Positions 22,216 through 31,483 of a stretch of 64,000 nt of DNA are shown here, piece by piece (position 1 is the first letter of the stretch; each line of letters opens with the position of its first letter). The DNA is from Natrialba sp. SSL1 (GTDB taxonomy: Archaea; Halobacteriota; Halobacteria; Halobacteriales; Natrialbaceae). Under the pieces are notes generated by a model. The model was not told the DNA's origin. It ran no database searches and saw nothing but the letters and a program-made list of their open reading frames with translations. The DNA lies in assembly GCF_001861355.1 (NCBI RefSeq), contig NZ_MASN01000036.1, forward strand, positions 1-64,000, in the 5' to 3' direction. Made by a program: the position numbers and the translations under genes.

Positions 22216-24411
22216 ATGGGTAATTGTATCATCTGCGGCATACCCGTTGACGGCGAAATCTGCGAGAGCCACGAGGAGGACGCAGTCTTCGAATTCGAGG
22301 GCACGTCCGCCTCGCAGCTCTCCCCCGGCCGATACTACCGGGGCACCGTCGACGGCTACGCCGATTTCGGTGTCTTCATCGACATCGGATCACACGTTAC
22401 AGGCCTGTTGCACAGAAGCGAACTCGACCAACGACTCGAAAGTCTCGACTGGGATGCCGGGGACGACGTCTACGTCCAGGTGCTCGACGTTCGAGACAAC
22501 GGCAACGTCGACCTCGGATGGTCGATCCGTCAGCGCGAACGCGAGTTCCGCGGCAAGCTAATCGAGACGGCAAACGACGAGTTCCGTCCCGAAGAGTACG
22601 GTGAGGACGGATCTGACGACGATTCGTCGTCGGATGCTGGTTCTGATACTGAATCCGGCTCCGGCTCCGACGACAGTTCCAGCGCAGACACCAGCGCAGA
22701 CACCATCGATTCCGCCGCCAACGAATCAGGCGATTCGAGCGGCAGCCAGCCGTCACCCGACGCACCGGATGCATCGGACACGACCGAAGCCGTCGCGAAC
22801 GGCAGCGGTTCCGTCGCAACCGAGTCCGCGTCGACTGCTACGTCTGCCGGCGCTACAGAAACAGACGCAAGCGCTGACACTGCCGCCGACGCCGACGAGG
22901 AGCCCGCACTCAAGCGCACCACCGTCGACGCTATCGAAAACCAGGTCGGCAGCGTCGTCCGACTCGAGGGCGAGATCACCGGCGTCCGCCAGACCAGCGG
23001 CCCCACCGTCTTCGAACTGCGCGACGAGACCGGCACCGTCGAGTGCGCCGCATTCGAGGAAGCCGGCGTCCGCGCCTACCCCGATGTCGATGTCGACGGC
23101 GTCGTCGCAATCGAGGGCGAGGTTGAGCGCCACTACGGCGACTTGCAGGTCGAGACCGAAACGCTCGACCAGCTCGAAGACGAGGAGCGCCAGACCGTTG
23201 TCGACCGACTCGAGAACGCACTCGAGCGCGAGGCGAGCCCTGACGACGCATCGCTGCTCGCCGAGCACGACGCCGTGGCCGCCGTCGAGGACGGCCTCGT
23301 CGACGCCGCGACCGCGATCCGCCGTGCCGTCATGGAAGCACGACCGGTCGTCGTCCGTCACGGCGCGACCGCGGACGGCTACGTCGCTGGCGCTGCCATC
23401 GAGCGCGCCGTGCTCCCGCTGATCCGCGAGAAGCACACCCGCGACGACGCCGAGTACCACTACTTCGAGCGCCGACCACTCGACGGCCGCGTCTACGACA
23501 TGGACGCCGCAACCGACGACGTGACCTCGATGCTCGAGGCACGCGAGCGCCACGGCGAGCAACTACCGCTCGTCGTCCTCGTCGACGCCGGCTCGACCGC
23601 CGAGTCCGTCGACGGCTACGACCTGCTCTCGCTGTACGACGCCGACGCACTCGTCGTCGACGACAGCAACGCCGACGAGGAGGTTGTCGACGCAGTCTCC
23701 GTCGCCGTCGCACCGTCGCTCGCCGGCGAGGACGTTTCGGACGTTACGTCGACCGCGCTCTCGGCGAACATCGCCGCGCTGGTCAACGACGATGTCCGCG
23801 GGGACGTCGAACACCTCCCGGCAATCAGCTACTGGGAGGACACCCCCGAGGCCTACACCGACCTCGCGACCGAGGCCGGCTTCGACGAGACGGCGCTCTC
23901 GGAGCGCCGCGAAGCCGTCGCACTCGAGTCCTACTACCAGTCCTACAAGGACAAGCGCGAGCTTATCGCCGACCTGCTGTTCGATCACGACGGCGACCTC
24001 GCAGCCCACGTCTCCGAGCAGTTCCGCTCGAAGCTCGACACCGGACTCGAGACGGCACGGGAGAACCTGACGACCGAATCCGTCGACGGGAACACCGTCG
24101 CCGTGCTCGACACGGCGGCGTTCACCCACCGCTACAACTTCCCGACGACGACGCTCCTGCTCGATGCGCTGCACCGACGCGAGCGCGAGGACGACTCGTT
24201 CGTTACCATCGGCCTCGGTGACGACGAACTGCACGTCCGCGCGACCGAGTCGCTGAACGTTCGCGACCTTGGCGACGCGATCGCCGAGGCAGTCCCCGAC
24301 GCCGGCGTGCAGGTCGTTGGCGGCCAGGACGGTCACGTCGAGTTCCTCCCCGGCGAGCGCGACGCCGTGCGCCAGGCCGCACTCGAGGCGCTCGACGACA
24401 CGCTCGCATAG
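22216..24411 (+). CDS. RecJ-like S1/OB-fold/DHH-family protein (COG1107 type)
   Basis: A 731-residue protein. It has an N-terminal zinc-binding motif (C4, C7, C16, H19), an S1 RNA/DNA-binding domain (about 39-105), a disordered Ser/Asp/Thr-rich linker (about 125-230), an OB-fold (about 236-320: GSVVRLEGEITGVRQTSGP, VAIEGEVERHYG), a DHH-like core (about 375-600) and a C-terminal DHHA1-like region with GGQDGHVEFLPG. Archaeal relatives are nucleases or replication-associated RecJ homologues. The motifs that bind catalytic metals look altered: RHGATADGY where D-x-D-G is expected, and D482-D483-S484 where DHH is expected. It may therefore act as a nucleic-acid-binding or regulatory subunit. Single gene. 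Confidence 0.82.
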   Translation: MGNCIICGIPVDGEICESHEEDAVFEFEGTSASQLSPGRYYRGTVDGYADFGVFIDIGSHVTGLLHRSELDQRLESLDWDAGDDVYVQVLDVRDNGNVDLGWSIRQREREFRGKLIETANDEFRPEEYGEDGSDDDSSSDAGSDTESGSGSDDSSSADTSADTIDSAANESGDSSGSQPSPDAPDASDTTEAVANGSGSVATESASTATSAGATETDASADTAADADEEPALKRTTVDAIENQVGSVVRLEGEITGVRQTSGPTVFELRDETGTVECAAFEEAGVRAYPDVDVDGVVAIEGEVERHYGDLQVETETLDQLEDEERQTVVDRLENALEREASPDDASLLAEHDAVAAVEDGLVDAATAIRRAVMEARPVVVRHGATADGYVAGAAIERAVLPLIREKHTRDDAEYHYFERRPLDGRVYDMDAATDDVTSMLEARERHGEQLPLVVLVDAGSTAESVDGYDLLSLYDADALVVDDSNADEEVVDAVSVAVAPSLAGEDVSDVTSTALSANIAALVNDDVRGDVEHLPAISYWEDTPEAYTDLATEAGFDETALSERREAVALESYYQSYKDKRELIADLLFDHDGDLAAHVSEQFRSKLDTGLETARENLTTESVDGNTVAVLDTAAFTHRYNFPTTTLLLDALHRREREDDSFVTIGLGDDELHVRATESLNVRDLGDAIAEAVPDAGVQVVGGQDGHVEFLPGERDAVRQAALEALDDTLA

Positions 24412-24610
24412 AGCTCTCGCGGCGCGACACAACGCAGCCTCGTTCTCCGACCACCCTGATACTAGATACCCGATTCCGAAGTGGCAACGCTGAGAACTGC
24501 CCAGTTTCGGCATGATCCCACACAGCGGTCACGGACCGAAACCGAAGCCCATCGGGCATGTGAGTGCAGAAACAGCTTTCTGGTCGGGAGCATAAACTGT
24601 ACACCAACCG

Positions 24611-25240
24611 ATGGCCGACGACGCCGTCACCCGTCTGCGAGAACACGTCGTCGAAGTGGTGACGCTGGGGCTTACCGGGCTCTGGTTGTTCGGACTGTTT
24701 ATCGGTGCGTCGTGGTGGCTTCCCGTGTTGCTCGTGAGCTACACTGCCGTGATTCCGATCGTCGCGCTGCTGTTCGGCGACGACGAGGATCGCGCAGAGT
24801 GGTGGGACGAGTCGACAGCGGAGGAGTCAGCGAGGGTCGACAGCACGACAGACCCGACACCGGAAGCTTCTCAGTCCTCACGTCACTCCGCAGCTCATCA
24901 CTCCGAACCACACACCCACACGACCGCCAGCAACGACACCACCAGCGACACATCGGCCGGCGACGCACTCGAGACACTCCGCCAGCGATACGCCGCCGGC
25001 AAACTCACCGACGCCCAGTTCGAGGCAAAACTCGAGCGGCTACTCGAGACGGAGACGATCGAAGCGGCAGACCAATGGCGTAAAGAGCCCAGTAGTGATG
25101 GGAGCTACGTGACTGAGGAGCGTCGGCGGTCTGCCGATACTGGGGATGGCCACCGCGACCGCGGTCACGACCACGGCCGCGACCGCAAGCACAATCGCGA
25201 CACGGAGTGGGAGCAAGAGCGCGAACACAACCGGACGTAG
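24611..25240 (+). CDS. SHOCT-domain membrane protein
   Basis: A 209-residue protein. Two hydrophobic helices lie near the N-terminus (about 15-34 and 37-56: VVTLGLTGLWLFGLFIGASW and LPVLLVSYTAVIPIVALLF). A Ser/Thr/His-rich linker follows, then a SHOCT domain (about 117-150: DALETLRQRYAAGKLTDAQF), then an Arg/Asp/His-rich charged tail. SHOCT is a short helical domain found at the ends of many haloarchaeal membrane proteins, probably an oligomerisation module. Function unknown. Monocistronic. Confidence 0.82.
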   Translation: MADDAVTRLREHVVEVVTLGLTGLWLFGLFIGASWWLPVLLVSYTAVIPIVALLFGDDEDRAEWWDESTAEESARVDSTTDPTPEASQSSRHSAAHHSEPHTHTTASNDTTSDTSAGDALETLRQRYAAGKLTDAQFEAKLERLLETETIEAADQWRKEPSSDGSYVTEERRRSADTGDGHRDRGHDHGRDRKHNRDTEWEQEREHNRT

Positions 25241-25469
25241 CCACCTACCAGACAGTCCAGTGGGGTGCAGTCGAGTTTCTGATTCTGACTTTCTGGCAGC
25301 CGTTTACCCAGCTTCCTGACTACCCGACTACCAGACCTCATGGCTACCGGCTCCCCGAATGCCAGACAATCCCACACCCCAACCAGCCACCCAACCCCTG
25401 AGAACACGACTACCCACATCGTTGACAGCCACCCCGCTCACTTATCCTCGGCCGTCTGTTTTGTCACCC

Positions 25470-26159
25470 ATGAGCGTCATCGCCGAGTTCACGATTCCCG
25501 CCGACGCCTTCGCTCTCGGAGACACGTTCGACCGCATCGGCGAGGCGACCATCGAGGTCGAGCGACTCGCAACCCACAGCCGCGAGTGGATCATGCCCTT
25601 CCTCTGGGTCTCCGACTGTGACATCGATGCGATGGCTGCTGCACTCGAGTCCGACTCGAGCGTCCAGGAGTTTGACCTCCTCGACCAGGAGGGAGCTGTC
25701 GGCTATCTCAACATCCACTGGGCCGAACCAGTCCAGCAACTGGTCGACGAAATCGTCAACCAACACGGAATTATGCAGGAGGCACAGGCGACCGACGGTC
25801 GCTGGTTTCTCAAACTCAAATTCGTAAATCAGACCGCAGTCAAGGCGTTCCAGCGCTACTTCCAGGAGAAAGAGTACACCTTCGAACTCCAGCGCATCTA
25901 CGACGGCACCGCTCCGAGAGAACGCGAGTACGACCTGACGAAAGAACAACGCGAGGCACTCGTCGTCGGACTCGATCTGGGCTACTTCGCCGTCCCTCGA
26001 GACGCCCAGATTGGCGACCTGGCCGACGAACTCGGCATTTCGACGAACGCCGTCTCACAGCGACTGCGCCGCGCGACGGCGAATCTCACGCAGAATACGC
26101 TGGTCGTCTCGGGAGAGCGTGCAGAGACGGCGTCCGTTGAGAGTGATGAGCAAGAGTGA
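25470..26159 (+). CDS. Bacterio-opsin activator type HTH_10 regulator
   Basis: A 229-residue regulator. The N-terminal about 150 residues form the domain typical of BAT-like proteins (MSVIAEFTIPADAFALGDTF at the start, DGRWFLKLKFVNQTAVKAFQ in the middle). The C-terminal HTH_10 domain (about 160-215) has LTKEQREALVVGLDLGYFAV, then DLADELGISTNAVSQRLRRA, a clear helix-turn-helix. The start was chosen at 25470 because CTTATCC (25441-25447) is a TATA-like element 23-29 nt upstream; the frame extends further upstream but is Pro/Thr-rich there. It is a likely DNA-binding regulator of unknown targets. Confidence 0.88.
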   Translation: MSVIAEFTIPADAFALGDTFDRIGEATIEVERLATHSREWIMPFLWVSDCDIDAMAAALESDSSVQEFDLLDQEGAVGYLNIHWAEPVQQLVDEIVNQHGIMQEAQATDGRWFLKLKFVNQTAVKAFQRYFQEKEYTFELQRIYDGTAPREREYDLTKEQREALVVGLDLGYFAVPRDAQIGDLADELGISTNAVSQRLRRATANLTQNTLVVSGERAETASVESDEQE

Positions 26160-26288
26160 GAGGGAGGGGTGGGATGGCAACCGATACCGGAGGGCTGCGT
26201 GGTCTGGCCCGTCCTGACGAACGGAGACGGAGCCGCGAAGTCAGAGCCGACGTGATATAAAGAGACTCACGTTCAAAGGGATAGCCGG

Positions 26289-26636
26289 ATGCCCGTCCAG
26301 GCCCCCGCTGTTACTGTGCCATCCAGATCGCCATCGGAGTCCACGTCTGCGTCTGCGTCCGACTCAGACCAACAGGACGCGGAACAGACGAACTCGCAGG
26401 AGCGAGCGCGTTCGGCGAAACAGGGTGAGAGCAAGTCACAGGTCAACTCGATGCCTGAAATCGAGGTACAAACGGAGGACCAAACGGAGACGGGAAAGCG
26501 GAAAGTTGCGGTCGTCTGTGCTGACTGCCAGACGGCGTACGCGGCCGAGAAGTGGCCCGACGGCAAGACGCGCCTGATCGGCCGACCGGCGGGCTGTCAG
26601 TGTGGGTCCACGGAGTTCGACGAAATCTCAGACTGA
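26289..26636 (+). CDS. Small zinc-ribbon-like protein
   Basis: The conserved part is the last 61 residues (from an internal ATG at 26451): it has VVCADCQTAYAAEKWPDGKT and GCQCGSTEF, two Cys pairs suggesting a zinc ribbon. The first 54 residues are Ser/Gln-rich and disordered. I chose the start at 26289 because ATATAA at 26255-26260 lies 29-34 nt upstream, giving a nearly leaderless mRNA; the family-length protein would start at 26451. It lies 88 nt before the elp3 start. Function unknown; a nucleic-acid or ribosome-linked role is possible. Confidence 0.65.
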   Translation: MPVQAPAVTVPSRSPSESTSASASDSDQQDAEQTNSQERARSAKQGESKSQVNSMPEIEVQTEDQTETGKRKVAVVCADCQTAYAAEKWPDGKTRLIGRPAGCQCGSTEFDEISD

Positions 26637-26724
26637 GCCGCAATTCGAAACAGGGACTGTCAACCGCGAGCGCGTGGTAGGGAGTCCGACACGCTTATTC
26701 ACGCTGCGGGACGAAGGTCGTGTA

Positions 26725-28392
26725 GTGAGTACCGAGACGCCCGACCACGAGCCGACCGAAACCGAGGCGTTCCAGCAGGTCTGTGAGACGCTCGTCGAGC
26801 GAATTCTCGCCGGCGAGGTCGAACGCGACGAGGTCGAGAAGGCCAAACTCGAGGCCTGTTCGGAACACTCCGCGCCGAAGGTGCCGAAGAACTCGGAGCT
26901 GCTTGATCACGCGCCACAGGAACACCGCGAGGACTTAGAGGCGGTGCTCCAGCGCAAGCCCGTTCGCACCGCCTCGGGCGTCTCACCGGTTGCAATCATG
27001 ACGTCGCCCGAGCGGTGTCCCCACGGGAAGTGTCTCTACTGTCCCGGCGGCCCCGACTCGGAGTTTTCCTCCTCCCAGAGCTACACCGGAAACGAGCCCG
27101 CCGCCGCCCGCGGCGTCCAGAACGACTACGACCCGTACGGCCAGGTGACGCTGCGACTCGAGCAACTCCGGGAGATCGGCCACCCGATCGACAAGGTCGA
27201 ACTCATCCTGATGGGCGGGACGATGACCGCCCGGAGCCACGACTACCAGGAGTGGTTCGTCAAGCGCGCCCTGGAGGCGATGAACGACTACGACGTCGAC
27301 AAGGAGCCCGAACCGGCGGAGGGCGTTAGCTTCGCGGAGGACCCCGAGGAGTACGAGTGGCAGTACCTCGAGGACGTGATCGCGGAGAATGAAACCGGCA
27401 CCGTCCGCAACATCGGGACGACGTTCGAGACGAAGCCTGACTGGTGTGACCCCGAGCAGATCGACCGCATGCTCGACCTCGGTGGGACGAAAGTCGAGGT
27501 TGGCGTCCAGACCACCTACGAGCGGATCAACCGGGAAATGCACCGCGGCCACGGCGCGCAGGCGTCGATCGACGCCAACCAGCGACTCCGTGACTCGGCG
27601 TTCAAGGTCGGCTTCCACATGATGCCCGGCCAACCGGGGATGAGTAAGGAGATGTGTCTGGAGGACTTCCGGCGAATCTTCGAGGAGGAGCAGTGGAAGC
27701 CCGACTACCTGAAGATTTACCCGACGCTCATCGTCCGCGGGACGGCGACCTACGACTGGTGGCACAAAGGCGAGTACGATCCCCTGGACAACGACGAAGC
27801 CGCCGACCTGGTCGCCGAGATCAAGGACATGATTCCGCGCTATACGCGCCTCCAGCGGGTCCAGCGCGACATCCCGGCGGACTTCATCGATGCCGGCGTC
27901 TGGAAGTCGAACCTCCGCCAGCTCGCCCGCAAGCGCATGGACGAACACGACTGGTCCTGCGAGTGCATCCGCTGTCGCGAGGTCGGGATGAACGACGCCG
28001 AGCCCAACGAGGTCGAACTCGACGTTATGACCTACGACGCCTGCGGCGGCACGGAGCACTTCATTTCCTTCGAGGACTTCGAGCAGGACCTCCTGATCGG
28101 CTTCTGCCGGCTCCGGTTCCCGAACGATCCTGTGCGACCGGAACTCGAGAACGCCGCGCTCATTCGCGAACTCCACGTCTACGGGTCCGAGGTCACGATG
28201 GGCGAGGACAGCGAATCAGGGCAGCACCAGCATCAGGGCTACGGCCGCCGCCTGATGGAGCGCGCAGAGGACCTTGCAGCCGACGCGGGCTACGACAAGG
28301 TCAGCGTCATCTCGGGTATCGGTGCGCGGGAGTACTACCGGAACAAGCTCGGCTATCATCAGGACGGGCCGTACGTGAGTAAGCGGCTCTGA
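26725..28392 (+). CDS. elp3: tRNA uridine(34) acetyltransferase Elp3
   Basis: A 555-residue radical-SAM/GNAT enzyme that makes the 5-carboxymethyl modification of wobble uridine in tRNA. The radical SAM cluster motif is CPHGKCLYC. Then follow GGTMTARSHDYQEWFVKRAL, GVQTTYERINREMHRGH, MPGQPGMSKEM and the C-terminal GNAT domain (QGYGRRLMERAEDLA, KVSVISGIGAREYYRNKLGY). The GTG start at 26725 is preceded by GCTTATTC (26691-26698), about 30 nt upstream, and gives the usual archaeal length; the longer frame from 26602 is not needed. Archaea lack Elp1/2/4-6, so it works alone. Confidence 0.95.
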   Translation: MSTETPDHEPTETEAFQQVCETLVERILAGEVERDEVEKAKLEACSEHSAPKVPKNSELLDHAPQEHREDLEAVLQRKPVRTASGVSPVAIMTSPERCPHGKCLYCPGGPDSEFSSSQSYTGNEPAAARGVQNDYDPYGQVTLRLEQLREIGHPIDKVELILMGGTMTARSHDYQEWFVKRALEAMNDYDVDKEPEPAEGVSFAEDPEEYEWQYLEDVIAENETGTVRNIGTTFETKPDWCDPEQIDRMLDLGGTKVEVGVQTTYERINREMHRGHGAQASIDANQRLRDSAFKVGFHMMPGQPGMSKEMCLEDFRRIFEEEQWKPDYLKIYPTLIVRGTATYDWWHKGEYDPLDNDEAADLVAEIKDMIPRYTRLQRVQRDIPADFIDAGVWKSNLRQLARKRMDEHDWSCECIRCREVGMNDAEPNEVELDVMTYDACGGTEHFISFEDFEQDLLIGFCRLRFPNDPVRPELENAALIRELHVYGSEVTMGEDSESGQHQHQGYGRRLMERAEDLAADAGYDKVSVISGIGAREYYRNKLGYHQDGPYVSKRL

Positions 28393-28532
28393 GTGCGATC
28401 AGGCGGACTTCTCCGGACTCGTACCAGTAACTAGTCGTACGGTTTCTGATCCACCATAATGACTGAAGTTGAGTAGGGAAGTTCGCTCAGTACAGACCAA
28501 GCACACATCGATCACTACGGATGGTTTTCGCC

Positions 28533-28817
28533 CTAAGCTCCTGCACCAGATACTCTCTTCCATAATAGATAAAATAGCAAGAGAATAATCTGGGCCACCA
28601 GTGGAGTCACAATACTATCAAAAGTAAACACCCCAACTATTCCGAGTGTGAAAATTCCGACGCCAAGTGTGATTGCTCCCACTAGCGATTTTCCATATAT
28701 TTCATTTATAGCGTAACCAGAAATAGCCGACTGTCCAATCAAGAATGCAGGGGCACCAATTCCAATAGCAACCATACTAATTACATCACCTATTGATATA
28801 AATATCTTACTCCCCAC
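28533..28817 (-). CDS. Small AT-rich-coded membrane protein, unknown
   Basis: A 94-residue, very hydrophobic protein with three predicted membrane helices (about 8-30, 43-63 and 68-86), a short Lys/Arg C-terminus (LLWKRVSGAGA) and few charged residues. I recognise no family. The coding DNA is clearly AT-rich compared with the surrounding GC-rich genes, with codons such as ATA and AAT, suggesting acquisition from another source or weak codon adaptation. It stands in the same orientation as the gene at 28966, 148 nt away, which is also AT-rich and membrane-encoding. Confidence 0.6.
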   Translation of the reverse strand: MGSKIFISIGDVISMVAIGIGAPAFLIGQSAISGYAINEIYGKSLVGAITLGVGIFTLGIVGVFTFDSIVTPLVAQIILLLFYLLWKRVSGAGA

Positions 28818-28965
28818 TCAGAATTCTATTCTGTAGAGAGAGGCTTGAAAGGTTATTAGGAGGTAAGCGGTCAGCCCGCAGCGCGAATGTGGCACGGAAT
28901 CTGGTTTGAGTTACATGGGTCGATGATCGCCCAGTGCAAGTGATACTCGAATCAGGAGGTAGATG

Positions 28966-29349
28966 TCAAGCGATGTCGTTCTCTGGCAGTAAACGACGAA
29001 GTGTTTCCAAAGATATGCCAAGAATAGCAGCAATTCCAATAGCCGTTATTGACACCATTAGTTCTCTCCCGAGCTCCCAGTAGTCTGCAGCATGTTGAGC
29101 GATAAGTGGAACAAGCGCTCCTGCCGTAAGAACAGATAACACAGTGACTGTAGCGACTTTGATCCTACGGTTAGCAGGCACAGAGTACACTATTCTACCA
29201 CCAATTAGGGCAACCACACCGAGTCCAAGCGTGAACACAAATATGAGGGGGTCAGACAGTACGTAGAAGGCTAAGAGTACTATTGCAATGATGCACCAGA
29301 TCGATAACTTGGTTATGGTTGCTCGTGACGAGTCAGAGTGAGTGTACAT
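28966..29349 (-). CDS. AT-rich-coded four-helix membrane protein, unknown
   Basis: A 127-residue protein with four probable membrane helices (about 14-32, 33-52, 63-86 and 95-115), an N-terminus with MYTHSDSSRATITK and a C-terminus LETLRRLLPENDIA. No conserved motif is recognised. The AT-rich coding sequence and the AT-rich flanks (29350-29400) match the neighbouring membrane gene, so the two probably arrived together. A toxin/immunity or phage-related role cannot be excluded, but nothing supports it directly. Confidence 0.6.
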   Translation of the reverse strand: MYTHSDSSRATITKLSIWCIIAIVLLAFYVLSDPLIFVFTLGLGVVALIGGRIVYSVPANRRIKVATVTVLSVLTAGALVPLIAQHAADYWELGRELMVSITAIGIAAILGISLETLRRLLPENDIA

Positions 29350-29476
29350 ATTTAATATCTAATACCTAATTGTAAATACTTTTTGACACTACGTTCACAC
29401 AGGTGTGTTGTGTGGATAGTTCACCGCGTTCGGTGTGGTAAAGATGTGGTCGGTGTGCTGCACCACCTCTCTATAT

Positions 29477-30283
29477 TTAGGCGATGTCGGAATTGCTGTC
29501 GTCCACTGCATCCTCGAACGCCGCCAGCGCCTGCTCACTCCCCGCTCGCACGTAACTCACGTCGACACCCGCTACCACAAAATCGAATCCGCGGGCGAGC
29601 CAGCGCTCCACATCGTCCCCACCGAGCGCGAGCGTCGACACCGGCTTGTCTTCGGCGTGGCCCGCCTCAAGTACCCGGTCGACCGCGTCGAGGAATCGGT
29701 CGGACTCAAGTTCCCCCACGATACCGAGCGCCGCCGAGAGATCCGCCGGGCCGACGAAAAGGCCGTCAAGACCGTCGACGGCGGCGATGTCGGCGACGTT
29801 TTCGAGGCTGGCCTCGGTTTCGATCTGGGCGATCGTCACGGGCGCTGTCTCTGGATTCTGGACGGTCTCGGGGAACGTCGCGCCGTACTTCGTTGCGCGA
29901 CCGAGGCCGATTCCACGCACGCCCTCGGGTGGATAGCGGGTCGCCTCGACGAGGTCACGCGCCTCGGCCGCGGTGTCGACCATCGGTGCCATGACGCCGT
30001 CGGCACCGGCATCCAGGACGCGCTTGATTTCGGTGGGGTCGTTCTCGGAGACGCGGACAATCGCACCGGTGTCGGCGGCCGACGACTCCGAAGCGCCACT
30101 CGCCGCCTCGACCGCCCGAATCATTTCGGTCACCGTCTCGAGTGACTGTGGCGTGTGTTCGATGTCGATCACGACGGCGTCGAACGCGAGTTGTGCGCTG
30201 ATCTCTGCAACCGCCGGGTCCCCGAGCGAGAGCCAGTTGCCGACGAGCGGCTCGCGCTTTCGAAGGGAGGGAGCGAACGTCAT
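29477..30283 (-). CDS. HpcH/HpaI family aldolase
   Basis: A 268-residue class II (metal-dependent) aldolase-type TIM barrel. It opens MTFAPSLRKREPLVGNWLSL, with FDAVVIDIEHTPQSLE (family motif D-x-E-H-x-P), DAGADGVMAPMVDTAAEA and the PVTIAQIETEASLENVADIA segment containing the metal-binding Glu. A later metal-binding Asp lies in DGLFVGPADLSAALGI. It probably cleaves or forms 2-keto-3-deoxy or 4-hydroxy-2-ketoacids; the substrate cannot be read. The start at 30283 avoids an unusual N-terminal extension. Single gene. Confidence 0.9.
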   Translation of the reverse strand: MTFAPSLRKREPLVGNWLSLGDPAVAEISAQLAFDAVVIDIEHTPQSLETVTEMIRAVEAASGASESSAADTGAIVRVSENDPTEIKRVLDAGADGVMAPMVDTAAEARDLVEATRYPPEGVRGIGLGRATKYGATFPETVQNPETAPVTIAQIETEASLENVADIAAVDGLDGLFVGPADLSAALGIVGELESDRFLDAVDRVLEAGHAEDKPVSTLALGGDDVERWLARGFDFVVAGVDVSYVRAGSEQALAAFEDAVDDSNSDIA

Positions 30284-30478
30284 GGCGTCGAGTTCTGCGA
30301 TGAGTGAGAAAAAGTCACCGTTGCCGCTGTGTCCAGACGAGCGACAATGATAGTCGCCACTGAACGTCAATGGGCGTGGGCACCCGATCGCACGAAGGAA
30401 GTGCGGTTCGGACAAGGATTTGCCTGAATACGACAACGGCCGGCGTAGCGGCCCTCATTTCGCTACAAGCCGCTCTCA

Positions 30479-31381
30479 TCACACCGCGAGCACCGTGTCC
30501 ACGATCAACATGAGCCCGAAGCCGAGGATGAACGCGGCCGTCGCGGTGTCGGCGTAGCCGTGGCCGTGACTCGAGGGGACGAGTTCGCGGAAGACAACCG
30601 CGATCATCGCGCCCGCGGCGAAGCCGGCGGCTACCGGAAAGAGCCCGGAGACGAGCGTAACGAGTGCGAAGCCAGCCGCTGCGGCGAGCGGTTCCGGGAC
30701 ACCACCGGAGAGGGTCGTATAGAGCAGCGTTCGTCCCCGAGAGACGCCCGCCCGAACAGCGGGAACGGCCATCGCGAACCCGTCGGGGACGTTCTGGACT
30801 GCGATCGCGGTCGCGATGGCGAACCCGATCGCGGACTCGCCGCTGGCGAACGCGATGCCGACCGCGAGCCCCTCGGGCACGTTGTGGATCGTGACCGCGC
30901 TGCCGACGAGAGTGGCACGGCGAAGGTCGTCGCCGGTTGTGCCGCCGTCCTCGCCAGTTCTGCCGCTGTTGTCGTCACCAGTTCCGTCGCTGTTGTCGTC
31001 GGTAATGTCGGCTCCAGTGTCGTGATCCCCATTCGAACCACCCTCAGTAAGAGGATCGACCGACGGCTCGACGATCGCCGTTCCCTCGACCCGATCCCCT
31101 CGAAAACGGAGGTGAAGATGGGGCAACACCGCGTTCCCGATCAGCAAGAACGCACCGCCCGCGAGCACGCCAGCGACGACCTCGAGTGGCGAACCCAACT
31201 CGAGTCCAGGCACGATGAGCGCGAAGACGGCTGCGCCGACCATGATCCCAGCGGCGAGTCCGAGTGCCCCGTCGTAGACGCGGTGGCTGATGCGGTCGGT
31301 GAGAAAGAGCGGGAGCGCGCCGAGTCCCGTCACCCCGCCCGCGACCGCGGCGACGAGGACGACCTCCGCGAGCGAGACCAT
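30479..31381 (-). CDS. ZIP family divalent metal transporter
   Basis: A 300-residue transporter with about eight membrane helices. The metal-binding motif in helix IV is present (VTIHNVPEGLAVGIAFASGE), with a second motif in helix V (AIAVQNVPDGFAMAVP). The cytoplasmic loop between helices III and IV is long, acidic and Gly/Asp/Asn-rich with little histidine (about 105-155). It probably imports zinc or another divalent cation. It has its own start, divergent from the tenA genes, with an AT-rich 102-nt intergenic region shared by both promoters. Confidence 0.92.
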   Translation of the reverse strand: MVSLAEVVLVAAVAGGVTGLGALPLFLTDRISHRVYDGALGLAAGIMVGAAVFALIVPGLELGSPLEVVAGVLAGGAFLLIGNAVLPHLHLRFRGDRVEGTAIVEPSVDPLTEGGSNGDHDTGADITDDNSDGTGDDNSGRTGEDGGTTGDDLRRATLVGSAVTIHNVPEGLAVGIAFASGESAIGFAIATAIAVQNVPDGFAMAVPAVRAGVSRGRTLLYTTLSGGVPEPLAAAAGFALVTLVSGLFPVAAGFAAGAMIAVVFRELVPSSHGHGYADTATAAFILGFGLMLIVDTVLAV

Positions 31382-31452
31382 AGCGGTCGTTCACCGACGA
31401 AGGGGAAAGGCGTACCTGGCTTTCTCGAATATAACCAAATTATAGCACTAGA

Positions 31453-31460
31453 TTATAATA
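31453..31460 (+). promoter_or_regulatory. TATA element for tenA
   Basis: TTATAATA, 24-31 nt before the ATG at 31484, the spacing of a leaderless haloarchaeal promoter. A second AT-rich stretch (AATATAACCAAATTATAG, about 31428-31445) could serve the divergent ZIP gene. No TPP-riboswitch-like structure is visible; the predicted leader is nearly absent. Confidence 0.55.
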
Positions 31461-31483
31461 CTGTGCAGTGCCGTCGATACCAC

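Noticed and set aside
26983-28176. 397-codon antisense frame under elp3
   Set aside because: Elp3 motifs on the other strand are unambiguous; the frame is a shadow.
30560-31483. Upstream extension of the tenA frame
   Set aside because: Antisense to the ZIP transporter and Arg/Glu-rich; TATA element and family length place the start at 31484.
31382-31483. Thiamine riboswitch upstream of tenA
   Set aside because: The mRNA is predicted to be leaderless and no TPP-aptamer-like motif is present.
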